Source of the DNA: Papio anubis
Lineage: Eukaryota; Chordata; Mammalia; Primates; Cercopithecidae
Direction of reading: 5' to 3'
NCBI RefSeq assembly: GCF_008728515.1
Contig: NC_044978.1
Span: forward strand, 3,491,771-3,555,770
Length of the DNA: 64,000 nucleotides
Positions 1-12,100 of this stretch are shown one piece after another. The notes under the pieces were generated by a model, which was not told where the DNA came from, did no database searches, and worked only from the letters and a program-made list of their open reading frames with translations. Each line of letters opens with the position of its first letter. The first letter of the stretch is position 1. The translations under genes were made by a program, and so were the position numbers.

Positions 1-3000
1 ATCCGTATAAAATTTGAATATTACAAAGATCTTTTGATCATTCAACCCTAGTGGGAAAACAAGGCAATGTAGAAAGTGTGTGAAAATAATAAAACATTTC
101 AACCACAAAATAAATTATTCACTTCACTTGGAAGAAACAAATATGCTATTTTTCAGCACAAACGTTTACCAGCAAATGGAAAGGTTTTCTGTTTCTTCTT
201 CTTTCCATTGATTGCAATGTAATTCACACCAGAGAGTCAACAGGCAAAACTTCAGCCTCCCAAAAAAGGAAATAATTTGGGAGAATTCTGAAGCTGAAGA
301 ATGCTAAATAGATGGGAGACATTTTCACTTAGGAGGGTTTGAATAAAGTGTTCAAATGAACAGGTGTGGACTCACTGGCCTGTGGGACATACTGTGCATT
401 TTCTTTTATCCTTAATTATTTTTCTTCTAACTTAATTATCTCAGTACAGGCAGCTGAGACAGGAAAGATGCTCCCTTTTTTATCATTTAATCTTTAAAGA
501 GACTAGGGCCCACGGCTCACTGGTACAATTCAAAGTCTGAGAACCCCTGGTGAAGAAATGCCTATGTTGGGCCTATGCCACTAGGCCAAGCCAAAATAGA
601 GGCACTCATGCTAAATTCACATCACAAAATGGAAACTTTAAGGAAGCACATGGATCCCCGAACAAACCAGTTTTCCCTGAAATCAAGAGTCCAGTCTACC
701 TGAGTCTACTAATAAGGAAACCCCTTCTGCTTTAACTCTTACAATAGAAGTAACCTGAAGTTAACCAGTCAGTTTTTCTTTACTGTCCCATTTCCTTGTC
801 CCTATCTTACAAAACCGGCTTTTCTGCCATTGCCCAGTGGGGGCGCTCATTCTATTTGTAGATGGAGGCTGCTTTGATTCATTAATCATGAATAAAAGCC
901 AATTTGACCTATAACTAAATTTGGAGTGAGAGTAACTTTGTCTTTGACATATTCATGGGGATTCAGAATTTTGTGAATATAGAATCTTCTCATCTTATAA
1001 AGCTGTTGAAGGATGAGCCAGCAGTGACTTGCGGTTCGCTGACCCTGTGCGATGACCCTGGGCAGAGCCCTTCTCACAGGGGGAACATGTCTGCAGCAGG
1101 CAGGGTTTACTGATGCTGACTGCCCGAACCGACCTCGGTGACCCAGCAACATCATCCTGTACTCCCTTGCAGGCCTGGGGGAGGAAGGCGGGACTGCTGT
1201 CTCCAGCTCAACAGAATTTAAATGCTAAAATCCATATCACTTGCTCACAAACATCACTTCAGTGCTGGTTGTTATGTCAATAAGGATAAAGTAACAACAA
1301 CAAAAAATAAGACAAGTAGCCATCTTACCATACTTTAAAAACATGTATTGATCCCGACCTTAGTGTAAGAGGTCATTATTTCAGAGTAATCTCCAACTTT
1401 TAAAAGTTAGATGTGTGAAAGTTTACAATTTCTTCCTGTTTTGACATCACCACCAGTCCTACTGAGATCCCAGAAGAAAGACAACGGAGACAACAGGCTT
1501 GGGCTGCAGAGAACCTACGTTATCATACACCTGCCTAGTGCCAACATTTCTCCCACGGGCTCTCTGTCTGCCAGCTGCCTCAGCAGTAATTTATTTAAAA
1601 ATCCTGTATTGTGGTGATTGATGTCGATGCATCTCTTTGCAAACTAATCTATGAATCACTTTTGTGGTGATTAAAAATGTTTTGGAAGCTGTCAGAAATT
1701 AAGAATGAGTTCGTTAGCACATCAATAGACTCATTAAGGTGATTGGCAGAAATCATTGGAGTGATTAACTTCCTAGAAATTTGATTTTATTTTTAGTATA
1801 ATTCCTTCCTGCTAAGCAAAATAGTAGTTTATTTGGTCATTGTTACTGTGCTAATGATAGTAATCATTACTATTTAATCATGCCTGGCCTCCAGAAAAAT
1901 CATGACTTAGGCAAAGATTATTTAGATGCATTTACCACTTTGTAATTGTATTTGTATTTATTTTATTAATTTATGCACCAAATATTTGCTCTCCATGTAA
2001 GGTTGTTGGCGATCTTGACAAGTACACTTTTGGAGGAGTAGAGGAAGTGAAAGACAGATTGAAGTGGACTTGAGGGAGAGAGTGATGAGAAAATTGGAAA
2101 TAACTTTGAGAAGCTTTGCTACGAAGGATGACAAAGAAATGGGGTATCAAGTGTGATGGAACTGAGTGCAAGAGAAGGTGTTTTAAAGGGAAGAAATAAC
2201 AACATATTTGTGTGCTGATGGGATGACTCAGTGGATATTGAAGACATGGTGATGGAGGAGACAGGGGATAAATGCTGTTATGTTGTCCTTCAGTAGGGGA
2301 GAGAGGTTGAGGTAATGAACAAGTAGAGAAGTCGACACGATTCATGACTGTTACTCAAGGCAGGCCTTTTGGGTATTTGGGTAGCCAGGTTAGAATTGTG
2401 ATGGTGACTGAGTGAGGACACCGTCTTCTGAGGATAACTTTTGTTTTCTCATTGAAGTAAAAAGCAACTGTGAGAATTGTGGAGGCATTTTGGGGATTTG
2501 AGGAGGATGAAGGTGGGCAACTGGGAGAGTGAGAGGACTAAGGAAGTGCAGAAATGCCTCTTGAGTACGAATGGTTCCCTTGAGGTACAGGGTCATGAAT
2601 TTACTGTGCAGCCATCATGATAGACAGTCAGCTGTCTGGGTACTGGGATGGAGCAGGCACGGAACTGGATCCACCCCTCGGTGGGCATATTAAAGTATGA
2701 ATATGCTTTCATACTTTATGGAAGAAAAGGCAATGGTGTTGAGGCCTGCACAAGAGATGATTATTCTGAGAGCCATAGCATCAAATTTGGAGGTGGAGAG
2801 CAGTGCATTCCTGAAGGCAAGGGGAACAGGAAACACTGTGGTCACAGGAAAAACAGTCATCATCACAGGGGAAAACTCGGAGTAGGGCGTTAGAGAGAGC
2901 AAGCTGGGGGAGCGGAAGTGCTAGGCAGAGCACAGAAAACTTGATATTGAAATTCCTCATTGTCCCATCCGTACATATCCCACCTCATGGAGCAGTTGGG

Positions 3001-3430
3001 ACAGTTACATGGGCAATGCATACAAATAGAGCAACCAGCCCAAAGCCCAGAACAAAGCAGATAGCAGGTGAGGCTGGTTTGCTCTTTCTTCTTTAGAGTG
3101 CTGCAGTCTCAGCCCTTGGCCAAGGGCTCCAGTAACTCAGAAACGAATGGAAAATTGAGAGGCAATGCTGGGTATCATTACTGACTAAGCAACATTAAAT
3201 AATGAAGTATATAGACAACAAGCTTCTCCGGAAAGCTGCCTTCTGCTTAACAGTCTTATTAAATACCTTAACAGTCTTATACCTATCCAGCTGCTCCTCT
3301 TTGGTGAGTCACACTAGAGACAGGATATATCACTCTAGCTGCTGCATCTCAAGGAAAGCAAGGAAGCCCCCAAAATGGGAATGAGATGCTTAAGAAGATG
3401 ATTCCATTGGCTCCGGGGGTCAAACAGTGG
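1..3430. other. Non-coding DNA without recognised repeats
   Basis: I see no gene, Alu, L1 or LTR here. Short open frames lack codon bias and motifs. The stretch from 1,640 to 1,900 is AT-rich with several ATTA/TAAT cores. A moderately G-rich, A/G-biased stretch runs from 2,030 to 2,900. Confidence 0.6.
834..846 (+). promoter_or_regulatory. CTCF-type motif, forward
   Basis: CCAGTGGGGGCGC fits the CTCF core CCASYAGRKGGCR with one mismatch (G for A at position 6). It lies in non-repetitive DNA. It points rightward, towards the three opposite-facing motifs farther along. Binding is inferred from sequence only. Confidence 0.45.
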
Positions 3431-3431
3431 T

Positions 3432-3830
3432 GGGGTACATCAGTCTACTCAGGCTACCATATAAAACATCAGAGACTGGGTGGCTTAAGCAACAGAAATT
3501 TAGTTCTGGAGACTGGAAATCCTTAGGTTTCTGACTCTCCCGTTGGATTGCAGATGGCTGCCGTCCTGCTGTGTGCTCACATGGCCTTTCCTCAGTGCAT
3601 GCATGGGACAGGGGGATGCCGGGGAGGGGCTGGTGTTCCTTCTTATAAGGACACTGATCCTATTGGATTAGAGCCCCACCCTGATTACATCATTTAACCT
3701 TAATTACCCACTGAAGGTCCCACCTCCAAATGTAGCCACACTGAGGGTTGGTGATTCAACGTATGAATTTTGGAGAAGGTGAGACATGCATTCGTTCCCT
3801 ATCCTGGGGACTCTTACATCTAAAAAGAAG
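3432..3830 (-). mobile_element. MLT1-type LTR (ERVL-MaLR)
   Basis: The reverse complement shows the MLT1 landmarks: the AGTCTG..CAGGCTACCATA end, GACTGGGTGGCTTA, a CTGTGTGCTCACATGG segment and TATGAATTTTGG. It is a solitary, old LTR. Confidence 0.75.
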
Positions 3831-4669
3831 GCTTTACAGTGAGGATATTGTCTGGTTGTAAATGATCAAATTCAGATTGCTATTCACTTTTGAATTCGAA
3901 TGATTATTAAATTGTAGTGTAGAACACATGATTTCTAGGGAACAGTCTTCCTAGTGGGACTCTAGCCAAAAACCTCTTTCTTCCTTCCCTCTGCAAGAAG
4001 CTAACCGTGTTCAGTGACAGGCAGCTACAGACACCTCAGCTAGTGCTGGTCCTCAGTGCTTGCAGGAGTGTGGAAGGGCTGAAGATGCAAGATCCAGACT
4101 TGGCTCTTGAAACAACTCCCAGCTCCGAAAGTCACTCTGCCTCTGCCCTGATTGGGAGAATAGCTTTTACTATTGGCACAGGAAACCAAGAAATCAGAAG
4201 TTCCTGCTTTGGGAGCTTTCTAGGTTCTGATACAGGCAACTCATTCAATCATCTGTTCATTCTTTCAACAAATATGTGACACCAAGTGAATAAACAAATG
4301 AATGAATAAGAATAAATGCTTCCACCAAGTGTCATTGGTTTGAGAACCACGTCACCTTGGCCAGGACCAGGAAAGCTGCCATAATTGCTGCAGGAAGCTG
4401 CAGAGTTGGGAAGCCGCCTGCCAAATCAGGGAGCTGCTACTAGCTCCGGCATCATGCCCCCTCTATCAGGATCCATGTTAGCAAAATGGAGTTATGTTTT
4501 TTTCCCACTTAACTCAATTCCAAATCTAATTCTCTTTGGTCATCTGCTGGATAGAACCTCAGTCACTTCCAGAACTCCAGGCTCTAGGCTTAAGTGTGTT
4601 AACATATTTCATTGCCTAATTTGGAAGACAGATCCAAGATCTTGTTTTTAATAAAGGTCTTTGTTATAG

Positions 4670-5047
4670 ACTGAACTGTGTCATCCCAAAATTCATATGG
4701 TGAAGCCCTAACTAACCCCCAATGTGATTGTGTTTGGAGACTGGGTTTTTAGAGAAGTAATTAAGGTTAAACTAGGTGATAGGGTGGAGTCCTAATCTGA
4801 TAGGATTGGTGGATGTCCCCAAAGAGGACGAGACACCTGAGATCTTGCTCTGTCTCCACTGGAAAAAGCCATGTGAGGAAAAGCCGTGTGAGGACACAGT
4901 GAGAAGGCAGCCGTCTGCAAGCCAGGCAGGGAGGCCTCACTGGGAACCTACCCTGACCGCACCTTGATCTCAGACTGACAAACTTCAGAATTGTGAGAAA
5001 ATGTGTTTCTGTTGGTTAGTTACCCAGTCTAGCAGCCCTAAAAGACA
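4670..5047 (+). mobile_element. MLT1-type LTR (ERVL-MaLR)
   Basis: It starts with an ATAGACTGAACTGTGTC segment followed by AAAATTCATATGGTGAAG. It carries GTGAGGACACAGTGAGAAGG and ends near ACCCAGTCTAGCAGCCC, all in sense order. It is inverted relative to the LTR at 3.4 kb. Confidence 0.8.
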
Positions 5048-6205
5048 AACATAGTCATTATGAAACAACTGGAAAAGTTAGTAAAAATGAAGCTTGCCAA
5101 CTAATAAAAACCACTGTTTTCCACTAGGCATTTTTTTTAATGCAAAAGAAGGAACTAAAGAAAATAACTGAATGAACTGATAATCAGGTATGTTCCTCAG
5201 ACTAGAAATAGGGACTTAATGGGATTAGCCACGTGAGGTGTAGCTTTGCAGTGAAGTGCATGAGTGGGCTGCTGCAGACTGTTAGAAATATTAGCATAAT
5301 GCAAGAAGACAGCAGCTGGGAATGATAGAGGCCACATTCGAATTATGATGGAGACCAGCATTTTGAAAATTGTGTTTTCACAGTGCCTGTGGTTCCTGGA
5401 GATGCCTCAGATACACCACAGGCCACTCGAGGGTAGGGGTTAAAGTCCCCACCTTCCTGCCCCCGTTAAAGTAGCTCTTCATTATTTGTTTTGCAGTTTG
5501 ACAGTTTCAGGATTCAAACAGAAGAAAGTGAAACCTCATCAATGGGTAGATTCAGTGATGAATGCAGACGAAGGATATGTTTCTGGCAGCGTTTAAGGCT
5601 GGATATTCATGACTCAGGAGCAAAAGCAGGAGTTTTAGGAGCTGGTATTAGAGAGACTTGTAGAAGAAATGAAGAAGACATCTGGAATATAGAATTTTGG
5701 GCATTCTAGGAAAGAAATGTCCTTTCTCGTGAAGGATCCAGAGATGAGAGCCAATTCTCAAAGCCCTGGGGCAGTTGCAGAGCAGAGGTACGGAAACAGC
5801 CAGGACGAGAAGGGGAATGCAGAGCCCCACCTAGAGAGCTGAAGACCGTCCTTTCAGACCTGGGGCAGCACAAGCCAAAAAGGTGCAAACCGGAGATTCA
5901 TTCCCAGACGCCGACCCACAGTATGTGTGCAAAGGGAACTATAAAAGAGAGATGCTGAGCTCTGTTTATGTTTTTTCCAACAATAATTTTTATCAAAGTA
6001 CCTCTTTTGTTCCATCTCCTCCCCATTTCCCCTTCCTTCCACCATCTCTCTATATACATACATATACACTGTGTATGTAGATGTGTACATATGCATGTGT
6101 GTATATATACAGAGAGAAGCACAGTGCATCTATACTTTTTTTCATAAATACTACCTGCAGGTAAATTGCAGACATCATGACACTTCACCCTAATAATGCA
6201 GCAGG
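5048..6205. other. Non-coding DNA, nothing recognised
   Basis: There is no gene or clear repeat apart from a short TA/TG-rich patch at about 6,050-6,115. Confidence 0.5.
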
Positions 6206-6210
6206 CATAT

Positions 6211-6689
6211 ATAAAATAGGACATTTTCCCATCAGTGACAGACTGGATTAAGAAAATGTGGCACATATACACCATGGAATACTATGCAGCCATAAAAAAG
6301 GATGAGTTTGTGTCCTTTGTAGGGACATGGATGCAGCTGGAAACCATCATTCTTAGCAAACTATCACAAGAACAGAAAACCAAACACTGCATGTTCTTAC
6401 TCATAGGTGGGAACTGAACAATGAGATCACTTGGACTCGGGAAGGGGAACATCACACACTGGGGCCTATCATGGGGAGGGGGGAGGGGGGAGGGGGGAGG
6501 AATTGCATTGGGAGTTATACCTGATGTAAATGACGAGTTGATGGGTGCTGACGAGTTGATGGGTGCAGCACAGCAACATGGCACAAGTATACATATGTAA
6601 CAAACCTGCACGTTATGCACATGTACCCTAGAACTTAAAGTATAATAATAATAAATAAATAAATAAATAAAATAAAATAGGACATTTTC
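6211..6689 (+). mobile_element. 5'-truncated L1PA-type LINE-1 with 18-bp target duplication
   Basis: The end of L1 ORF2 (ACCATGGAATACTATGCAGC segment), a G-rich 3' UTR tract and an (A/T)AAA tail lie between identical copies of ATAAAATAGGACATTTTC at 6,211-6,228 and 6,672-6,689. The insert is about 440 bp, without ORF1 or promoter, and cannot mobilise itself. Its close match to the young L1 3' end suggests an insertion during simian evolution. Confidence 0.92.
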
Positions 6690-7131
6690 TTCATGACCTC
6701 AGTGTCATGATCATGTTCAAGAAACATAATTCTGTATCATTTAATACTAACCATTATTCAAAATTTCTCTAATGACCCTCCAAAAAGCTTTTACACAGTT
6801 GTACTTTTCTAAACTCTGAATCCAAACATGTTGACATACTGCTGAGCTTTTATGCCACTTTAATCTCTTTTAATCTAGAGCAACGCCCCACCCCCAGCCA
6901 CTTCTTAAATTTATCTTTCATGACATTAAGTTTGGGAAAAGAAAAGGCTTGTTGGCTTGGGGAATGTGTTATATTCTGATTTTTAAATTTTTTAATCTTG
7001 ATATTATTTAACTTTTTCAGTTATCCCCTTTCTTTCTTGTCACCTGGAATTTAGACGTAAATGTTTCATTAAACTCAGATGACTATCAGGCAGAACGCTT
7101 CATAGGTGATGCCGTGTACGTAGTGCATTAC

Positions 7132-7284
7132 TTTTATTTATTTATTTTTTTGAGACAAAGTCTCACTCTGTCACCCAGGCTGGAGTGCAGTGGCATGATC
7201 TCGGCTCACTGCAATCTCCTCCTCTCGTGTTCCAGTGATTCTGGTGCCTCAGTCACCCAAGTAGCTGGGACTATAGGCGCATGC
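7132..7284 (-). mobile_element. Alu fragment (5'-truncated)
   Basis: The T-run is followed by gagacaaagtctcactctgt and Alu sequence up to ctataggcgcatgc. It then stops abruptly where ERV sequence begins. Confidence 0.9.
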
Positions 7285-7603
7285 TGAGAAAGCAGCTGTC
7301 CGAGTAGCCTGGTCAGGGTAAAACTGAAGAACTAGTCAGCCGGGGCTTGGAGCAGGTGAAAACCCAGTTCCCTATCTCAAGGATGGGAAATTAACCTTAG
7401 TAAAATTCAAGGACGTGTACAAACTGTAAAATTCCTTGGCATCCTATGGAATGCAGGGAAATAGTCCATTTTTCCAAAGGCTAAAGATAAAATCTGCAAC
7501 CCCTACCACTAAAAAGGAGGCCCCAAAATTTATTGGCTTGTTTGGATTATGAAGACATCATATCCCCCACTTGGGTAACAATTTACAACCTCTGCACGCA
7601 GGC

Positions 7604-7681
7604 ACTAGAAAACGCTATGACATTCAACGGAGAGAGAAAGAGACTAGAAAACGCTATGACATTCAACGGAGAGAGAAAGAG
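7604..7681 (+). repeat. 39-bp tandem duplication inside ERV pol
   Basis: Two exact copies of a 39-bp unit beginning ACTAGAAAACGCTATGACAT lie head to tail. The unit length is a multiple of three. Confidence 0.95.
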
Positions 7682-7689
7682 AGTACGGC

Positions 7690-8730
7690 CTGTGAACAAG
7701 CCAAAGAAGTGGAGCAATTTGCCCTGGATCTATGGCCCTTACGGGACGGGCCAGCAGAACTGCAAGTAGCCGTCCTAGATCAACATGCTAATGGGAGCCT
7801 TAGGCAGACAGAAGATGGAGAGAGGGTACCTTTGGGGTTTTGGACCCGGAAACTGCCAGAGGCTGGAAAAGCTCGTACTTGTATGGAGAAGCAATTGTTA
7901 GCTTGCTATTGGGCTTTGCTGGAAACGGAGGGCCTATGCTTAAACCATGATGTCTTTATGAGGCCTGAAATTCCTATTATGACTTGGGTCATGGGTTCCC
8001 CCAAAACTCACCGGATAAGGCACACCCAAGAAAGTAGCAACATAAAATGGAAATGGTACATACAATAAAATGGAAATGGTACATACAATAAAATGGAAAT
8101 GGAAAACATACAAGACCAGGCTAAGCCAAAAGCAAAAGGGGTATCACTTTTTCATGAGGATGTACGAAACTTGCCAGCTCAGGGAACCACTGAGCAAGTC
8201 CTGCAGATAGGCAAGGAAATCTCCCCCGCCCAATGGGGCAAATCCTTTAAAGAACTAGGCCCAGAGGATCAGAAACATGCTTGGTTTACTTGTGGATCCG
8301 CCAGATACATTGGTGGGACCTGATGCTGGAAGGCCGTGGCTTGTGATCCTGTTAAAAACATAAGAATTTCTTAAAAAAAAAAAAAAGCATTTCTGATGAA
8401 GGAAAGAGTGGGAGCACCCAGCTGGCTGAACTAGTATCCATCCTCTGAGCTACTCATGAGGAGGCCGGAGGGATTTGCCACTGGTATACCAACTCTTGGT
8501 CAGTAGCATATGGCCTTACTACCCGGATGTCCCAGTGGCAACTAAACGAATGGCTAACTGGGAATAAAGAGGTTTGGGGAAAACAATACTGGGAAGGTAT
8601 CTGGATCCTGGAGCACACGACCATGAACACTGTTTTCCATGCTGATGATCATGTGTCTCTGCTTTCTCTTGACAGACTACTTAATCAGCAGGCAGATCAA
8701 CAGGCCAGAATTTCCACCGTAACTGCAAAC
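7690..8730 (+). pseudogene. ERV pol remnant: RNase H-like region
   Basis: Open segments carry FGFWTRKLPEAGKA-like and ACYWALLETE-like stretches. After further breaks they carry MSQWQLNEWLTGNKEVWG and a HADDHV segment, matching the order expected in a retroviral RNase H. The reading frame is split over at least three frames, an A-run lies at about 8,373, and two tandem duplications occur (7,604-7,681 and 8,044-8,101). It is non-functional. Confidence 0.7.
8044..8101 (+). repeat. 24-bp tandem repeat, about 2.4 copies, in ERV pol
   Basis: The unit AAATGGAAATGGTACATACA plus four bases is repeated exactly. Confidence 0.9.
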
Positions 8731-9109
8731 TTGAATACGGATGAATGGATTACAACACGTTCCAGCCTTGCAATGAGAGGCATAATGTATGGTGGTATAA
8801 TTGAGAGTGGTTACTGGGAAGAGTTAAAGGTCATTTTGTACAATACCACTCCAGATTCTTTTGCTATAAAACCGTAGATGCAGGTTGTTCAATTGTTAAC
8901 GGTACCTTGTCAACAACTAACCCCTGAGGACCTCTCTGCCCCAACAGAGGCTACATACAGAACTGAGGGACTCAGACCCACTGGTACAGGTACCTTAAAT
9001 CCTGGAGCCAAAGTATAAGTACAGCATCCATCAGCTTCCACCCCTAAGGCTGGTGACCTTGAAGCAATGGCAGCAGAAAATGACGGCATTGTACAATTTC
9101 CTAAAGATG

Positions 9110-10120
9110 AAAAACAATACCATGCTCCCCTCCATTTTTGTCATTACAGGGAATAACATATCTACTAATGGTCAGTGCCTATGTCTCTGTGTCAGAGGCC
9201 AAGAATAAATTCATCAACTGGGCAGCCACCGCTGCAGAAGAAGCCAACTGCAGTCAACGCTGGCTCTGCGTCGAGTTGCCGGAGGCCGCCGGGAATGGAC
9301 TACTTTGGAGAGTCGTCCCTGCCATCATTTCTAAATGGCTCTGTCGCTACCAATGGGGCCACAACAACAGCACTTGCAATGCAACCTGGACTTCCTTTGA
9401 CTAAACCAAGCAAAGATGAAAGGTGAACTCCACCCTCACCTTTGCGGCAAAAGCCTTGGTATTCTACCCAGTGAGCCTGGAGCAGTCTATGTTGGGGACC
9501 CGCGGTGCTGGTGGCCGGATTCCATATAACCTCCGGCTTTATCTGGAGGCCTTCAGTGGCTCCTCTAATGTTACTCTGGGGTTTCTCCCTCCAGAAAATT
9601 GTCAGCACATACTCCAAATCAACCACATTGCCCCCAGTGAAACACTATCTCTTTCCCTTGGGGGCCCTCTGGGTATGTGGATCCTGTGGTGGGAATACCT
9701 GCCCCCACATGGGATGGGGAGATGCACTTGGGGTGGCCATTAATTCCATTCACCATCCAGGATGATATTCCCCTCCCCAGTAAGCTAGATGCTTACAAAC
9801 ATCGCTGGTCGCGAATGCGCTGGACTCCCTGGTGGTGGTACCCTATCAGTATTCTCTCCTGCTGCCAGTACAATCCTGCTTCAGCAACAAATTAAAATGT
9901 TAAGCTTTCAGGTAGAAAAAGCTGTTAATGATAGTAGCACTGGACTTACATTGTTATCAGATGTATTTGCTCAGCTTTGTACTGTTGTGTTGTAAAATCG
10001 AATGGCGTTAGATATGCTTCCCGCAGTCCAGGGAGGGATCTGCACCTTACTGCACACTGAATGCTGTGTGTATATTCCTGGCAATTCTCACAATATGACT
10101 CCCCTTGCAAGGCCACGCTG
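9110..10120 (+). pseudogene. ERV env remnant
   Basis: A hydrophobic start (YLLMVSAYVSVSEA) is followed by an SU-like stretch with several N-x-S/T sites. A TM-like part with a heptad region and C-x6-CC comes last. Stops and frame changes, for example near 9,403, 9,744 and 9,993, break it into pieces of at most about 110 codons. No intact envelope protein is possible from this copy. Confidence 0.7.
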
Positions 10121-10867
10121 GGTGTGGTTTTTATTAACTGTGCTTTTCATCCTCCTGTGCTGACCCTATATCTGTCATCTACATCAACGATGCCTTCCCT
10201 GTGTATCTGTAAGGGCGATTTCCTACAACTGAGTATCAAATTGAGGCTGAATGTGGAGGAAAAGTTAAATATTAAATTTGAACTCAACTGAACGTGGACA
10301 CAAACAATGGTCACCAAGTCCCAGAACAGGTCGTGTGAGCGTCTCGAGGCGTTCATCCAATGCTGTTTTAGAGAAATCTCTATTTCTATTGACAAATAAT
10401 AGACAATTGCGAAACCAAGTCAACCTTTTTGTGTTCCTTGAGCCCAGTCTCAAAGAGCCCTCGTGACTGGGCCTCATGCCAAAAACTCACTACAAAAAGA
10501 GCTCGGGTCCCAGACCGCGTGGAAGCTTCACGAGACCTCTCCTTGTCGGTGCACGGACAAGTGTCCAACTCCGGAGCCCAGACTGTTGCTTCCCGGTCTG
10601 GTGGTGAATCCTTCATAGCCTGGTGAGTGTATATATATATTCCCTTCTCCCCTTCTCATTACAATTTGCTTATTATATAGAAGGAAAAGACTTCATCAGA
10701 TACACAGGGAAGGCCACTGTGTGTGTGTGCGCACATCTGCCCGTGTACCTCTCCCTATGCCTTTATTTTTCAGCCTTTCTAAAGCTTTTTAGATGTGCTT
10801 GTTATATACAGCAGACCACTGGATTTTATCTTGTAACCTAATCTATAATTTTAATTTAAAATGACGA

Positions 10868-11293
10868 CGTACTAGCTTCTTATTGCTTCTATAACACATT
10901 ACCAAAGACTTTGTGGCTTAGAACAACACAGTTCTGCAGGCCAGAAGTACACAATAGGTCAGCAGGCCTTGTTCCTTCTGGAGGCTCCTGGGAACAATCT
11001 GTTCCCTTAGCTTTTCCGGCTTCTAGAGGCTGCCGGCATTCCGTGACTCAGGCTCCCACATCGCTTGGACCTCTGTTTCGCTGCCTCCCTGGCACACCTG
11101 CCTCTCTTCTAAGCACTCTTGAGATTGCATTGGGCCCACCTGAAGGACCAGGAGCCTCTCCCCATCTCAAAGCCCTTACCTTAATCACATTTGCAAAGAC
11201 CCTGTTGCCTTGTAATGTGACATATTCTCAGGTTTTGGGGATTGTGAGGTAGATAGACATCTTTGAGGGGCTAATTTTTTTTGCCTACCACAT
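10868..11293 (-). mobile_element. MLT1-type LTR (older, diverged)
   Basis: The reverse complement gives the MLT1 order. On the plus strand it shows TTGCTTCTATAACACATTAC, GACTTTGTGGCTTAGAACAA, and late CACATTTGCAAAGACCCTG. It is more diverged than the copies at 3.4 and 4.7 kb. Confidence 0.65.
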
Positions 11294-11851
11294 GTGAGTT
11301 AAGCCAGTTTACATATATTAATATGACTGATGTGTTTGTTCTGTCATTATTTTATGTTATATTTACTGTATGTATTGCATTATATGTATAATGTGTTTTT
11401 CACCTTGTCGTTTATTGCTTTTGCTCTTTCTGGTAGAGGTTGGGGGAGGGTTGTCTATTCATTTATTTATTCAGTTGGTTGACAAGTATACTTTTGTTGT
11501 GTTTTCAAATAATATTTATAATAGACAAATACAACAGTAACATTGACTTTGTGTTTGGTATACAGTTCTATAAATTCTAACACATGCATAGGTTGCCACG
11601 CTTGGGATGCACCACCGTTCCATCATCCCAGAACATACCTTTTTGCTAAGGAATGGGCCTTTATACTGAAGCTCTCATCTCACTCATAACCTCTGGCAAG
11701 CACCCGTTGCTCTTTCTGTTCAAAATAAAATTATAGTAGGTGTGTTTGTATTCACTTTTTGATGGTAACCTTCCTGTTAATACCTTGAATAAAATTCTTA
11801 ACTTCCTTTTCCTACTTAGGTTCCCACTACTTGGTTTATTGGCTTTGATTT

Positions 11852-11893
<42 letters not shown>

Positions 11894-11951
11894 TATATAT
11901 ATATGCGCACACACACACATATACATATATATGTGTGTATATATATACATT

Positions 11952-11983
<32 letters not shown>
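11852..11983. repeat. TA/CA/TG microsatellite
   Basis: A 130-bp block of (TA)n, (CA)n and mixed AT/GT dinucleotides runs directly into an Alu tail. Confidence 0.95.
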
Positions 11984-11984
<1 letters not shown>

Positions 11985-12100
11985 TTTTTTTTTGAGACGG
12001 TGTCTCGCAGTGTCACCTGGTCTGGAGTGCAGTGGCACCATCTTGGCTCACTGTAACCTCCGCCTCTCAGGTTCACTCAATTCTCCTGCCTCAGTCTCCA
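11984..12100 (-). mobile_element. Alu fragment (5'-truncated)
   Basis: The T-run is followed by gagacggtgtctcgcagtgt and about 100 bp of the Alu right arm. Confidence 0.9.

Larger units (their letters stand above)
7287..10650 (+). mobile_element. Decayed class I endogenous retrovirus fragment (pol-env-LTR remnant)
   Basis: In order I see a late reverse-transcriptase/connection remnant (about 7,390-7,560, with stops), RNase H-like sequence (about 7,690-8,730, frame broken), an env remnant (about 9,110-10,120) and a tail resembling an LTR R/U5 end (about 10,250-10,650). No gag, 5' LTR or integrase core was found. The env remnant has an apparent surface-subunit start with a WLC motif. Its transmembrane part carries a C-x6-CC motif (near 10,040-10,066), which is typical of gammaretrovirus-like class I elements. 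In-frame stops and frame changes occur in every part, including one just before the C-x6-CC region. No complete protein is encoded. I cannot assign the family. Confidence 0.85.

Noticed and set aside
9110..10120. A captured, functional retroviral envelope gene
   Set aside because: Several stops and frame changes split it, and the longest open pieces are about 110 codons or shorter.
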